Part shown: one piece after another, positions 45,491 to 53,154 of the stretch
How positions within the stretch are numbered: the first letter of the stretch is position 1
How the letters are laid out: the number at the start of each line of letters is the position of its first letter
Assembly (NCBI GenBank): GCA_964559125.1
Contig: CAZLGW010000023.1
Span: 19,320 to 83,319 of the forward strand
From: Ravibacter sp964559125
GTDB taxonomy: Bacteria; Bacteroidota; Bacteroidia; Cytophagales; Spirosomataceae
Length of the DNA stretch: 64,000 nucleotides
Reading direction: 5' to 3'
Position numbers and translations under genes: made by a program
Notes under the pieces: model-generated
Database searches by the model: none
Seen by the model: only the letters and a program-made list of their open reading frames with translations
Told to the model about the DNA's origin: nothing

Positions 45491-46066
45491 ATGGAACAAC
45501 CGATCGGTTACCCAATAGACAAGTATATAATGGTGAAAGAATCTATTTTAGTGGTAAGCGGCACCAACAGGCCCGGCGCTATGACCAGGAGGGTAGCCGC
45601 TTATTATCGGGGCGTTTTAACTGAGCTGGGAAGCGACAGTACCATCCTGGATCTGGCAGATCTGGATCCCGGCTTTGCCGAGCGGGCGTTATACCATAAT
45701 TCGGGGAAAGACGAACATTTTAACAGCTTTGTACAGCAGATAGCCGGGCATCAGAAGTTCGTATTCGTACTCCCGGAATACAACGGTTCGTACCCGGGGA
45801 TCCTCAAGACCTTTATCGACGGCCTGCCCTACCCGAACGCATTGGCTCACAAAAAAGCAGCTTTAGTAGGTATTTCGGCCAATATGCAGGGAGCCGGTAT
45901 CGCGCTGAGCCATCTCAACGATGTGTTCAGCTACCTGGGGATGCATACGCTTGCCCTGAGAGTAAAGCTCGGCCAGATCAAAACCCACTTCAAAGAAGAA
46001 CGCTTTACCAACGATCTGTACAGCGAGCTGATCGAAATGCAGGCCAGACAGCTGATCGAATTCTGA
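45491..46066 (+). CDS. NADPH-dependent FMN reductase family protein
   Basis: A 191-residue flavodoxin-like reductase. The phosphate-binding loop is SGTNRPGAMTRRVA, and the isoalloxazine-contact segment is PEYNGSYPGILKTFIDGLP. Likely reduces flavins or quinones with NAD(P)H. An AGGA element seven bases before the ATG at 45491 supports this start. An internal ATG at 45530 begins at the conserved strand and is an alternative. Confidence 0.88.
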   Translation: MEQPIGYPIDKYIMVKESILVVSGTNRPGAMTRRVAAYYRGVLTELGSDSTILDLADLDPGFAERALYHNSGKDEHFNSFVQQIAGHQKFVFVLPEYNGSYPGILKTFIDGLPYPNALAHKKAALVGISANMQGAGIALSHLNDVFSYLGMHTLALRVKLGQIKTHFKEERFTNDLYSELIEMQARQLIEF

Positions 46067-46090
46067 CTAAACGCTTTTTCTTCAGCCCGC

Positions 46091-47254
46091 TTATTTGACG
46101 ACCCTGAAAACCCGGTCCCACCTGATTTTATTGAATATGCTGGAAGGGTTCGGGTCAATGCTCATCCATACAAAGACAGCCTTGCCTACGATATGGTCTT
46201 TAGGAACGAAGCCCCAGTAGCGGGAATCGGCTGAATTGTGGCGGTTATCACCCATCATGAAGAAGTAATCCTGTTGGAAGGTATATTGCGTAACAGGCTG
46301 CCCGTCTATTTTTAACAGGCTGTCACCGGCAATTTCTACGTTCTTATTGCCTTCATAAAAACTGATAACCTCTCCGTAGAGCGCGATATTTTCTTTGTTG
46401 ATCTCAATTGTCGCTCCTTCTTTGGGAAGTACGAGCGGTCCATAGTTGTCTTTATTCCACCCTGTCTCCGCCGAAGGATATATGCCGTAATCCCTGCTGC
46501 CTGCAGGCATATTGATCATTTGTACGGACTTAACGAAATCATACGACTTCAGCTTCTCCGCAATAGCTTCCGTCGTATACACGACATAGCCGCTCTGGTC
46601 GTTGCCCGGTATGGTATCGTTAAATGTTTCTACATACCGCCTGGCCGGCTCGGTGATGCCGTTTCCTTTGAATATCTTTTCCTCATTGACGGTAGTAGTC
46701 GTGGCCACGAAATATTCGCTTTCCATCCTGGGAGGATTTTCCTGGGGCTGATCATTGATGTAAACCTGGCCGCTCTTTATCTCCAGCTTGTCGCCCGCTA
46801 CAGCCACGCAACGTTTGATATAATTGACCCGAAGGTCGATAGGATGGCCGTGCAGATCGGGTAGGGAACTGCTGTATTTGGCAACCTGCCCGGGATGTTC
46901 TACCGGTAGGTTGAAAACAACCGCATCTCCTCTTTTCACTTCAGAAAAACCGGGAAGGCGATATTGGGGCAATTTGATCCAGTCGAGGTAGGAAGGGATA
47001 CGCGTCATCCAGATATGCTGGTGGGTAAGCGGAATCTGCAGAGGGGTAACGGGCGTCCGTGTACCGTAATGCATCTTGCTTACAAAAAGATAGTCACCGA
47101 CAAGCAGACTGTTTTCCATGGAAGGTGTCGGGATAACAAAAGCCTCGAAAAACAGCCAGCGGATGAGCGTGGCCGCGACTACAGCAAAAACGATGGAATC
47201 AATCCATTCCCTGAGGGCCGACTTGGGCTTTGTCTGTTTAGAGGAAGATGACAT
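46091..47254 (-). CDS. lepB: signal peptidase I
   Basis: A 387-residue membrane protease that removes signal peptides. An N-terminal transmembrane segment (IDSIVFAVVAATLIRWLFF) precedes the catalytic Ser in PTPSMENSLLVGDYLFV (about residue 43) and the general-base Lys in NYIKRCVAVAGDKLE (about 145). Box E is MMGDNRHNSADSRYWG. It is longer than E. coli LepB-type cores because of an insertion of about 130 residues between boxes D and E, common in Bacteroidota. It follows dapB in a minus-strand cluster with parAB. Confidence 0.94.
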   Translation of the reverse strand: MSSSSKQTKPKSALREWIDSIVFAVVAATLIRWLFFEAFVIPTPSMENSLLVGDYLFVSKMHYGTRTPVTPLQIPLTHQHIWMTRIPSYLDWIKLPQYRLPGFSEVKRGDAVVFNLPVEHPGQVAKYSSSLPDLHGHPIDLRVNYIKRCVAVAGDKLEIKSGQVYINDQPQENPPRMESEYFVATTTTVNEEKIFKGNGITEPARRYVETFNDTIPGNDQSGYVVYTTEAIAEKLKSYDFVKSVQMINMPAGSRDYGIYPSAETGWNKDNYGPLVLPKEGATIEINKENIALYGEVISFYEGNKNVEIAGDSLLKIDGQPVTQYTFQQDYFFMMGDNRHNSADSRYWGFVPKDHIVGKAVFVWMSIDPNPSSIFNKIRWDRVFRVVK

Positions 47255-47347
47255 ATTTTCTTATTAACGACACAAAAATAAAAGCGGACTTTCCGAATTC
47301 AGCCCCAAACATAAACGATGAAAGGCTTCAAAACAAGTGAAATAATA

Positions 47348-48067
47348 TTACCCCTCAAGGTTCAGGAGATCATCCATTCCGAAGATGCCTTTCCTGCCCT
47401 TCAGCCATTCGGCTGCGACTACGGCGCCGAGCGCAAAACCCTGGCGCCCGTGGGCAGTATGGCTTATTTCAATCATATCGATAGGGGATGAATACTTCAC
47501 AATGTGGGTACCGGGAACTTCGCCCGTTCTTTCAGATGCGATCGGGACGTAGCCCTCTCTTTTTTCCGGCGCCAGCGTCCATCCTTTGATGTCATGATTA
47601 CCTGCCTGCAGTCCTTCGGCAAGTGTAATAGCTGTACCGCTGGGAGCATCCTTTTTGTGGATATGATGTATCTCCGTCATATCCACATCGTAAGGCTGCC
47701 CTTTCATCAGCTTCGCCAGGTAAATATTGAGTTTGAAAAACAGGTTTACACCGATGCTGTAATTGGAGGAGTAAAAAAATGCCCCTTCGTTCTGCCTGCA
47801 AAGCTCTTCTATCTCTATTTTATGCCCGAGCCACCCGGTAGTACCGCTTACGACGGGCCAGCCTTTTTCCAGGCATTTTTTGATATTCTCTACGGCTGCT
47901 TCCGGCGTACTGAATTCGATGGCGACGTCTACTTTTTCTTTCGAGAGTTCTGCCAGTTCCTGTTGATTACTGATGTCTATCTTTCCGGCGATTTCGTGTC
48001 CGCGCTCAAGGGCGATCTTCTCGATCTCCTTACCCATTTTTCCGTAACCTAGCAAAAGTATTTTCAC
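47348..48067 (-). CDS. dapB: 4-hydroxy-tetrahydrodipicolinate reductase
   Basis: A 239-residue lysine/diaminopimelate enzyme. The N-terminal NAD(P) fold has GYGKMGKEIEKIALERGHE, followed by SGTTGW. The catalytic segment is EIHHIHKKDAPSGTAITLA. Short form, as in other Bacteroidota. Adjacent to lepB, the DUF5683 gene and parBA, a gene order I recall from other Bacteroidota. Confidence 0.95.
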   Translation of the reverse strand: MKILLLGYGKMGKEIEKIALERGHEIAGKIDISNQQELAELSKEKVDVAIEFSTPEAAVENIKKCLEKGWPVVSGTTGWLGHKIEIEELCRQNEGAFFYSSNYSIGVNLFFKLNIYLAKLMKGQPYDVDMTEIHHIHKKDAPSGTAITLAEGLQAGNHDIKGWTLAPEKREGYVPIASERTGEVPGTHIVKYSSPIDMIEISHTAHGRQGFALGAVVAAEWLKGRKGIFGMDDLLNLEG

Positions 48068-48109
48068 TTTATTCTGTTTTAAATGCCTGAATATTAAACT
48101 CGTATCTTT

Positions 48110-48826
48110 TTATTTGACCAATAGTACCAGTTTCAGCCCCGGGGCCGGTCCCGGCATATGGGGCTGGACTACAGACGGCTGTATCCTCATCGAAAGGTCG
48201 TCGGTAAGATCGAAGGTTTTCATGTGAGCAGCTACATTAGCCTCGATCGCCGCAAGCGCATAAACCGCTCCCAAAGCAAAAAATGACCAGTCGCGCCAGC
48301 GCCTGTAAGTGTCTTTTACCCTCTGGACCTGGTCCATGCTCATATCTGCATAACGATCCTGGCTTTTGATATAAACCCTGACAGTCCGGATATCGCTGTT
48401 GACCTGGCCGTATTTAGGGTCGGAAGGATCGTCGAGATGATAAAACTCCTTGTAGTGGTCTACCATCGTGCCGTAGCGATTGATGTTGAGGACAATGAAG
48501 TAGATGGAAGCGCCGTAGCCGGCATATACAAGAGGCAACTTCCAGTAATCCCGGTTATAGATCTGGCCCCCGCCCAGCGCGGGAGTAAGAAGAGAAAGCC
48601 GCAGCGCTGTTTTAGGATTAGGTAAAAACTTAGGTTTACGGGAGGCGCGGCGTTTGGGGATAGTATCACCCTCCACGATCACATTCAGGGAGGTGCTGTC
48701 GGCGATAGCGCTGACAGGTATTTCAGCAGGCTTATGCCCGAGGCTATCGGGAGCCTGGTTCTGAGCATACAGCACCGTTCCGCACAAAAATAAGCAAGCC
48801 GCTACCCATCCCGCTCTCCGAATCAC
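48110..48826 (-). CDS. DUF5683 family exported or membrane protein
   Basis: A 238-residue protein with a signal peptide (WVAACLFLCGTVLYAQ). The DUF5683 core is ALRLSLLTPALGGGQIYNRDYWKLPLVYAGY, which includes one or two membrane segments, and another hydrophobic segment is SFFALGAVYALAAIEANVAA. Function unknown. It starts with GTG, sharing one base with the parB stop, so expression is linked to parB. Periplasmic or inner-membrane location is inferred. Confidence 0.87.
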   Translation of the reverse strand: MIRRAGWVAACLFLCGTVLYAQNQAPDSLGHKPAEIPVSAIADSTSLNVIVEGDTIPKRRASRKPKFLPNPKTALRLSLLTPALGGGQIYNRDYWKLPLVYAGYGASIYFIVLNINRYGTMVDHYKEFYHLDDPSDPKYGQVNSDIRTVRVYIKSQDRYADMSMDQVQRVKDTYRRWRDWSFFALGAVYALAAIEANVAAHMKTFDLTDDLSMRIQPSVVQPHMPGPAPGLKLVLLVK

Positions 48827-49749
48827 TAGCGTTCTATTTTCAGGTTGTCTAAAATCCGGTCAAGCTCGGCTTTGGACCCGAACGGGATTTTTATCTCCCC
48901 CTTCCGGTTTTCGTCGCTTTTGATCGACACTTTCGAGCCGACAATAGAGGAAAGCCGGTATTGGAGCGCCTTGATTTCCTGTTTGACAGCCGGTTTGGCT
49001 TTTGCTGCCGCCTCGTCGTTCCTGGGAAGTAGCGAGAGCTTCCTGACCTCTTCCTCTACTTTTCTCACCGACCATCCTTCGTCCACGATCTTCCTGAACA
49101 GCCTGAGCTGTACATCGTGATTGTCGATAGTGATAAGGGCTCTTGCGTGGCCCATGGAAATTTTATTGTCCCTCACGGCGGCTTGGATAACCGGTGGTAA
49201 CCGGAGCAGCCGCATGTAGTTGTTGACGGTCGTACGGTTTTTACCTACCCTGTCGCCAAGCTCCTCCTGTTTGAGATTGCATTCATGCATAAGGCGCTGG
49301 TAGCTGAGCGCGATCTCGATCGCATTCAGGTTTTCACGCTGGATATTCTCAATCAGGGCCATCTCCAGCATCTGCTGGTCGTTTGCAGTGCGGACGTAGG
49401 CAGGTATTTTTACGAGGCCGATGCTTTTCGATGCCTGGAACCGCCGCTCTCCGGAAATGAGCTGGTATTTATTCTGATCGGTCCTACGTACGGTAATGGG
49501 CTGGATGATCCCCTGTGTACGGATGGATTCTCCGAGTTCCCGCAGGGCCTCTTCGTCAAAATGAGTACGGGGCTGAAAGGGGTTGACTTCGATGAGCTCC
49601 AGTTCTATTTCGGAGATCCCGCTGGGGGAGACCGGGCGGCCGGCAGCAGGCCGGGAGGGAGGAAGAACATGCTCGTTTTCCTGCAACAATGCGCCCAGGC
49701 CTCTTCCGAGACCCGTCATCTTATTCTTTTTTAACGGGTTATTCTCCAT
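48826..49749 (-). CDS. parB: chromosome partitioning protein ParB
   Basis: A 307-residue CTP-dependent DNA clamp. The N-terminal domain has IEVNPFQPRTHFDEEALREL and the CTP-binding SGERRFQASKSIG. The helix-turn-helix is LGDRVGKNRTTVNNYMRLL, with KISMGHARALI following. The C-terminal dimerisation helix ends LDRILDNL. It should load at parS sites near the replication origin. parA is 11 bases upstream. Confidence 0.95.
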   Translation of the reverse strand: MENNPLKKNKMTGLGRGLGALLQENEHVLPPSRPAAGRPVSPSGISEIELELIEVNPFQPRTHFDEEALRELGESIRTQGIIQPITVRRTDQNKYQLISGERRFQASKSIGLVKIPAYVRTANDQQMLEMALIENIQRENLNAIEIALSYQRLMHECNLKQEELGDRVGKNRTTVNNYMRLLRLPPVIQAAVRDNKISMGHARALITIDNHDVQLRLFRKIVDEGWSVRKVEEEVRKLSLLPRNDEAAAKAKPAVKQEIKALQYRLSSIVGSKVSIKSDENRKGEIKIPFGSKAELDRILDNLKIER

Positions 49750-49760
49750 CCGTAGCTTTT

Positions 49761-50537
49761 TTAAGCGCCTACCAGGCCGTTTTTCTCTACAATTTCCCTG
49801 GCCAGCCTGAGATAGCTGAGGGCACCTTTACTATCTGCGTCCTGGGCCAGCACCGGGACACCAAAGCCGGGAGACTCGCTTAACCGGACATTCCTCGGAA
49901 TGATGGTATCGAACACCAGTTGCTGAAAATGGGTGGTAACTTCGTTGACGACCTGGTTGGACAGGCGGAGCCTCAGGTCATACATAGTGAGAAGGATCCC
50001 TTCTATCGTCAGCTCCGTATTGAGCCTTGACTGGATAATATTGATCGTGTTGAGCAGCTTCCCGAGACCTTCCAGGGCAAAATATTCACATTGAACCGGG
50101 ATAATAACAGAATTGGCCGCGGTGAGACTGTTGATCGTGATAAGCCCCAGGGAAGGGGAACAGTCTATGATGATAAAATCGTAGTAGTCTTTGACTTCTC
50201 CGAGCGACTCCCTCATTTTATACTCCCTGTTTTCGAGATTGATCATCTCTATCTCAGCTCCGACGAGATTGATATGGGAAGCGAGCAGATCCAGGTTGGG
50301 AAGCTCGGTCTGTACGATAGCTTCAGCCGGACTGATATTATCGACCATGCATTCGTAAATGCTGAGCTCGATTTCCTTAGGGTTAAAGCCAAGGCCCGAC
50401 GTTGAGTTGGCCTGCGGATCGGCATCCACGAGGAGGGTCTTGAATTCGAGCGCCGCTAAACTGGCTGCCAGATTGATCGCTGTGGTTGTTTTTCCTACTC
50501 CGCCTTTCTGGTTGGCTATTGCAATAATCTTGCCCAT
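49761..50537 (-). CDS. parA: chromosome partitioning ATPase ParA
   Basis: A 258-residue deviant-Walker ATPase. Walker A' is KGGVGKTTTAINLAASL near residues 12-28. The switch II region is FIIIDCSPSLGLITINSL, and the DNA-binding basic residues lie in PRNVRLSESPG. It drives origin segregation with ParB. It heads the parA-parB-DUF5683-dapB-lepB set on the minus strand. Confidence 0.96.
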   Translation of the reverse strand: MGKIIAIANQKGGVGKTTTAINLAASLAALEFKTLLVDADPQANSTSGLGFNPKEIELSIYECMVDNISPAEAIVQTELPNLDLLASHINLVGAEIEMINLENREYKMRESLGEVKDYYDFIIIDCSPSLGLITINSLTAANSVIIPVQCEYFALEGLGKLLNTINIIQSRLNTELTIEGILLTMYDLRLRLSNQVVNEVTTHFQQLVFDTIIPRNVRLSESPGFGVPVLAQDADSKGALSYLRLAREIVEKNGLVGA

Positions 50538-50593
50538 TTTGAATTTTCAATTTGAAAGTCAAATTTCCAATATTAAGTGCAATTCCCCAAGGA

Positions 50594-50614
50594 TGTTCCA
50601 CGAAAAGTTTCACG
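50594..50614. promoter_or_regulatory. possible ParB half-sites upstream of parA
   Basis: TGTTCCACG (50594-50602) and AGTTTCACG (50606-50614) are direct copies of the left half of the parS consensus TGTTnCACGTGAAACA, 12 bases apart. Neither has a matching right half, so these are not full parS sites. Confidence 0.25.
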
Positions 50615-50669
50615 ATTAAATGTTAAGTTTTCATAATGTGGGAGATATATTCCGGGCTCACCACCTGAT

Positions 50670-51038
50670 TCAGGGCAGTACCCGTTTAAAATACTCTATC
50701 ACGTGCATTTTGAGCAGTTGTTCCTGGCCCAGCAGATCGGCAAAAGGTAATTTGCCCGTCAGGTCATAATGAGGCCACCCGTCTTTGTCTCTCCCGGAAA
50801 ATGAATAATAGCCCGACAGGCTCATTACCTCGCAAACTCCTATGTGCATGAGGTCCTGCTTCTGCTCCTTTGTGAAGTTGAGTGCCCCCTTTCCCAATTC
50901 CTGTACGCCGATCAGGAACAGTACGCCGTTAAGATCGGCCGGGCGTTTTCCCACTACCTGTTCAAGGGTGCTCAGCAGGCGCTCCCATTGATCTTCTAAT
51001 GATACGTCTTCGTCATTCATGGGTGTTTTTGTCTGCAT
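50670..51038 (-). CDS. conserved hypothetical protein
   Basis: A 122-residue soluble protein. I recall relatives in Bacteroidota, but no domain name comes to mind. Visible features are a helical N-terminus (LEDQWERLLSTLEQVVGKRP), a hydrophobic helix NGVLFLIGVQELGKG, and a conserved-looking SGRDKDGWPHYDLTGKLPF. The ATG at 51038 is preferred to a GTG at 51062. It diverges from comF, leaving a short shared promoter region. Confidence 0.7.
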   Translation of the reverse strand: MQTKTPMNDEDVSLEDQWERLLSTLEQVVGKRPADLNGVLFLIGVQELGKGALNFTKEQKQDLMHIGVCEVMSLSGYYSFSGRDKDGWPHYDLTGKLPFADLLGQEQLLKMHVIEYFKRVLP

Positions 51039-51077
51039 ATTTTTCACTAAATTGTCCTTCACTTACTATACTTTTCT

Positions 51078-51782
51078 ATGTTGACAAAGATAGCTTCTTT
51101 TTGGAACGATTGTTTAGACCTGTTTTTCCCGAAGATCTGCCCGGCCTGCAGGCGGCCCGTGACGGGAACCGAATACCAGCTATGCACAGAGTGCCTGCTT
51201 TTGTTACCGAGACTGCACGCCGGAGGACTTTCGACCCTGGAAGTGGAATCGAAATTCTCAGGGTTCAAAGAAGTAAAGACGGTACAGGCTTTCCTGGAAT
51301 ATCATGCGAAAGGGAAGGTACGGTCGCTGCTTCGGAGTATTAAATACGAAGGGAATAAGGACCTGGCATCCTTCCTGGGGCGGATTTACGGACTGGACCG
51401 GGTTTCGGCGGGAATGACACCGGCGGCCGATCTCCTCGTACCGGTTCCGCTGCATCCGCGGAAGGAAAAGGAAAGAGGATATAATCAGAGTGAATTTTTT
51501 GCAGCGGGGTTATCCGAAGCGCTTTCCGTGCCGCTGGATAAGTCCCTTCTTGTAAGGAATGTATATACCCGTTCTCAGACAGGAAAGACCCGGTCGGAAC
51601 GCATCGAAGCCATGCAGGGAGTCTTCGGAGTGAGGCCGGGTGTGAACCTGAATGAACTGCGTATCATACTTGCCGACGATGTGCTCACAACAGGAGCTAC
51701 CCTGGAAGCCTGTATTGAAGAACTCGTGAGAAGAGGCTGCCGGGAAATCCATATAATGACAATTGCCGCAGCCCGGGACTGA
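51078..51782 (+). CDS. comF: ComF family phosphoribosyltransferase-like protein
   Basis: A 234-residue protein with an N-terminal four-Cys zinc motif (FPKICPACRRPVTG and LCTECLL) and a C-terminal type I phosphoribosyltransferase fold with the PRPP loop IILADDVLTTGATLEAC. ComF proteins take part in natural transformation in other bacteria; in Bacteroidota the role is unproven. Its stop codon lies inside the loop of a terminator hairpin. Confidence 0.9.
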   Translation: MLTKIASFWNDCLDLFFPKICPACRRPVTGTEYQLCTECLLLLPRLHAGGLSTLEVESKFSGFKEVKTVQAFLEYHAKGKVRSLLRSIKYEGNKDLASFLGRIYGLDRVSAGMTPAADLLVPVPLHPRKEKERGYNQSEFFAAGLSEALSVPLDKSLLVRNVYTRSQTGKTRSERIEAMQGVFGVRPGVNLNELRIILADDVLTTGATLEACIEELVRRGCREIHIMTIAAARD

Positions 51783-51803
51783 GCTGCGGCAATTGTTTTA
51801 TGC
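51759..51803 (+). terminator. intrinsic terminator overlapping the comF end
   Basis: A perfect 13-bp stem ACAATTGCCGCAG / CTGCGGCAATTGT with a 12-base loop, followed by TTTTATGCTTTTA. The 5' arm encodes the last residues of ComF and the stop TGA (51780-51782) is in the loop. Confidence 0.85.
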
Positions 51804-51817
51804 TTTTATGCCGGCGT

Positions 51818-53086
51818 CTACCGGTTCCTTCCTGTTGCGATCATTGCGCAACGGAACCCTACCATGGCAGTAGCAGAATCTTCTTCCATATAGCGGCGGG
51901 TGCCGGGCGACAGCCAGTAGGCCACATCCGCCCAGGAACCTCCTTTGTAAACCCTCAGCCTGTCTGAAACAAGAGAATTGAATCCCTTGGTGTCATATCT
52001 GGCAGAGTCATCCAGGTATCCGTCCCTCCTGAAGGAGTTAAGGTCGCTTACGTCTGAGAATGACAGCGGACGATAAACGTCATATACCCACTCATTTACG
52101 TTCCCGGCCATGTCGTAGAGACCATAGTCGTTAGCCGGATAAGAACGGATTTCCTGTGTAATAATCGCCCCGTCGTTTGATTTGCCCGCGATACCGGCGT
52201 AGTCACCGGGGCCGCGCTTGAAGTTGGCAAGCATCTGGCCTTGCTTACGTCCGCGGGGTGTACGCAGCGTCGAACCGTCCCAGGGATAAATTCTCTGGTT
52301 GGACTGGTTTTCGTCGGCATACTGGGTGCCGATCATTCCTTTGGCGGCATATTCCCATTCGGCTTCTGTCGGAAGCCTGTAAGGAGGCATCACATAGCCG
52401 CTTTCGATAGACGGATGGTTGAACGGATCGCCGGAAGATGCAACTTCAGCGCCTCCTGTATCACCTTTTTTCTTGCGACCGAACGGGAGTGAGAAGCCTT
52501 TTTTCTGTTTCTCAGCGCCGGCCTTGCTGTACCTGGCCAGGCTGACCGCGTTGGTACGCCACAGGCAGTAGTCATTGGCCTGAGCCCATGAAACCCCTAC
52601 TACCGGGTAAAGCCTGAAGCCCGGATGCCGTAGGTACATGGTCATATAAGAGTCATTGAAAGACAACGGGTTCAGCCAGACTGCCGTGTCGGGCAGCGCT
52701 TTGGTGTAGAACTCTTCCGAAGAATCACGGCGTGCATAATCCAGGTACTCAAGGTAGTGAACATTGGCTACCTCTGTTTCGTCCATATAAAAGGACTGGA
52801 TACTGACGGTGCGTTCCAGGTTATCGCGCGTAAACATGACATCCTCTTCCAAAGAACCCATCGTAAAGCGCCCTCCTTCGATGAATACCAGGTCCGGACC
52901 TGCCGGCAGCGCTTTAAACTTGGAAACTTTGAACCCATTCTCCGTATTGTAGGCCAGCCCGGTCTTGGAACTGGTTTTGCCGGGGTCCATGCTGGTCGGC
53001 GTTTTTTTCTTACAGGAAGTAACCGCAACAGCTACGGAAAGAGCCAGCAAAAGTTGCAATAATCCGATTTTACGCATGCAAATCAT
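51818..53086 (-). CDS. GldJ-like gliding/T9SS lipoprotein
   Basis: A 422-residue lipoprotein with a signal peptide and lipobox (LLALSVAVAVTSCKKK). The rest is a formylglycine-generating/SUMF1-like fold: GPDLVFIEGGRFTMGS, QSFYMDETEVANVHYLEYLD, HPGFRLYPVVGVSWAQANDY, YRLPTEAEWEYAAKG, GNVNEWVYDVYRPL and VYKGGSWADVAYW. This pattern matches GldJ, needed for gliding and type IX secretion in Flavobacteria. GldK is the other SUMF1-like Gld protein; the TGLAYNTENGF start fits GldJ better. The window's T9SS cargo at 36258 implies a working secretion system. The SUMF1 catalytic cysteines are not seen, so it is structural. Confidence 0.82.
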   Translation of the reverse strand: MICMRKIGLLQLLLALSVAVAVTSCKKKTPTSMDPGKTSSKTGLAYNTENGFKVSKFKALPAGPDLVFIEGGRFTMGSLEEDVMFTRDNLERTVSIQSFYMDETEVANVHYLEYLDYARRDSSEEFYTKALPDTAVWLNPLSFNDSYMTMYLRHPGFRLYPVVGVSWAQANDYCLWRTNAVSLARYSKAGAEKQKKGFSLPFGRKKKGDTGGAEVASSGDPFNHPSIESGYVMPPYRLPTEAEWEYAAKGMIGTQYADENQSNQRIYPWDGSTLRTPRGRKQGQMLANFKRGPGDYAGIAGKSNDGAIITQEIRSYPANDYGLYDMAGNVNEWVYDVYRPLSFSDVSDLNSFRRDGYLDDSARYDTKGFNSLVSDRLRVYKGGSWADVAYWLSPGTRRYMEEDSATAMVGFRCAMIATGRNR

Positions 53087-53154
53087 TTTAATTTGACCGA
53101 TTAGACAACGGCTTGTTAAGCCCGCAAAGATAGTTAACCAATTTTATATTTTTC

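Noticed and set aside
46091..47254. Long insertion in signal peptidase I as a novelty
   Set aside because: Extended signal peptidases of this kind are common in Bacteroidota, to my knowledge, so it is not flagged.
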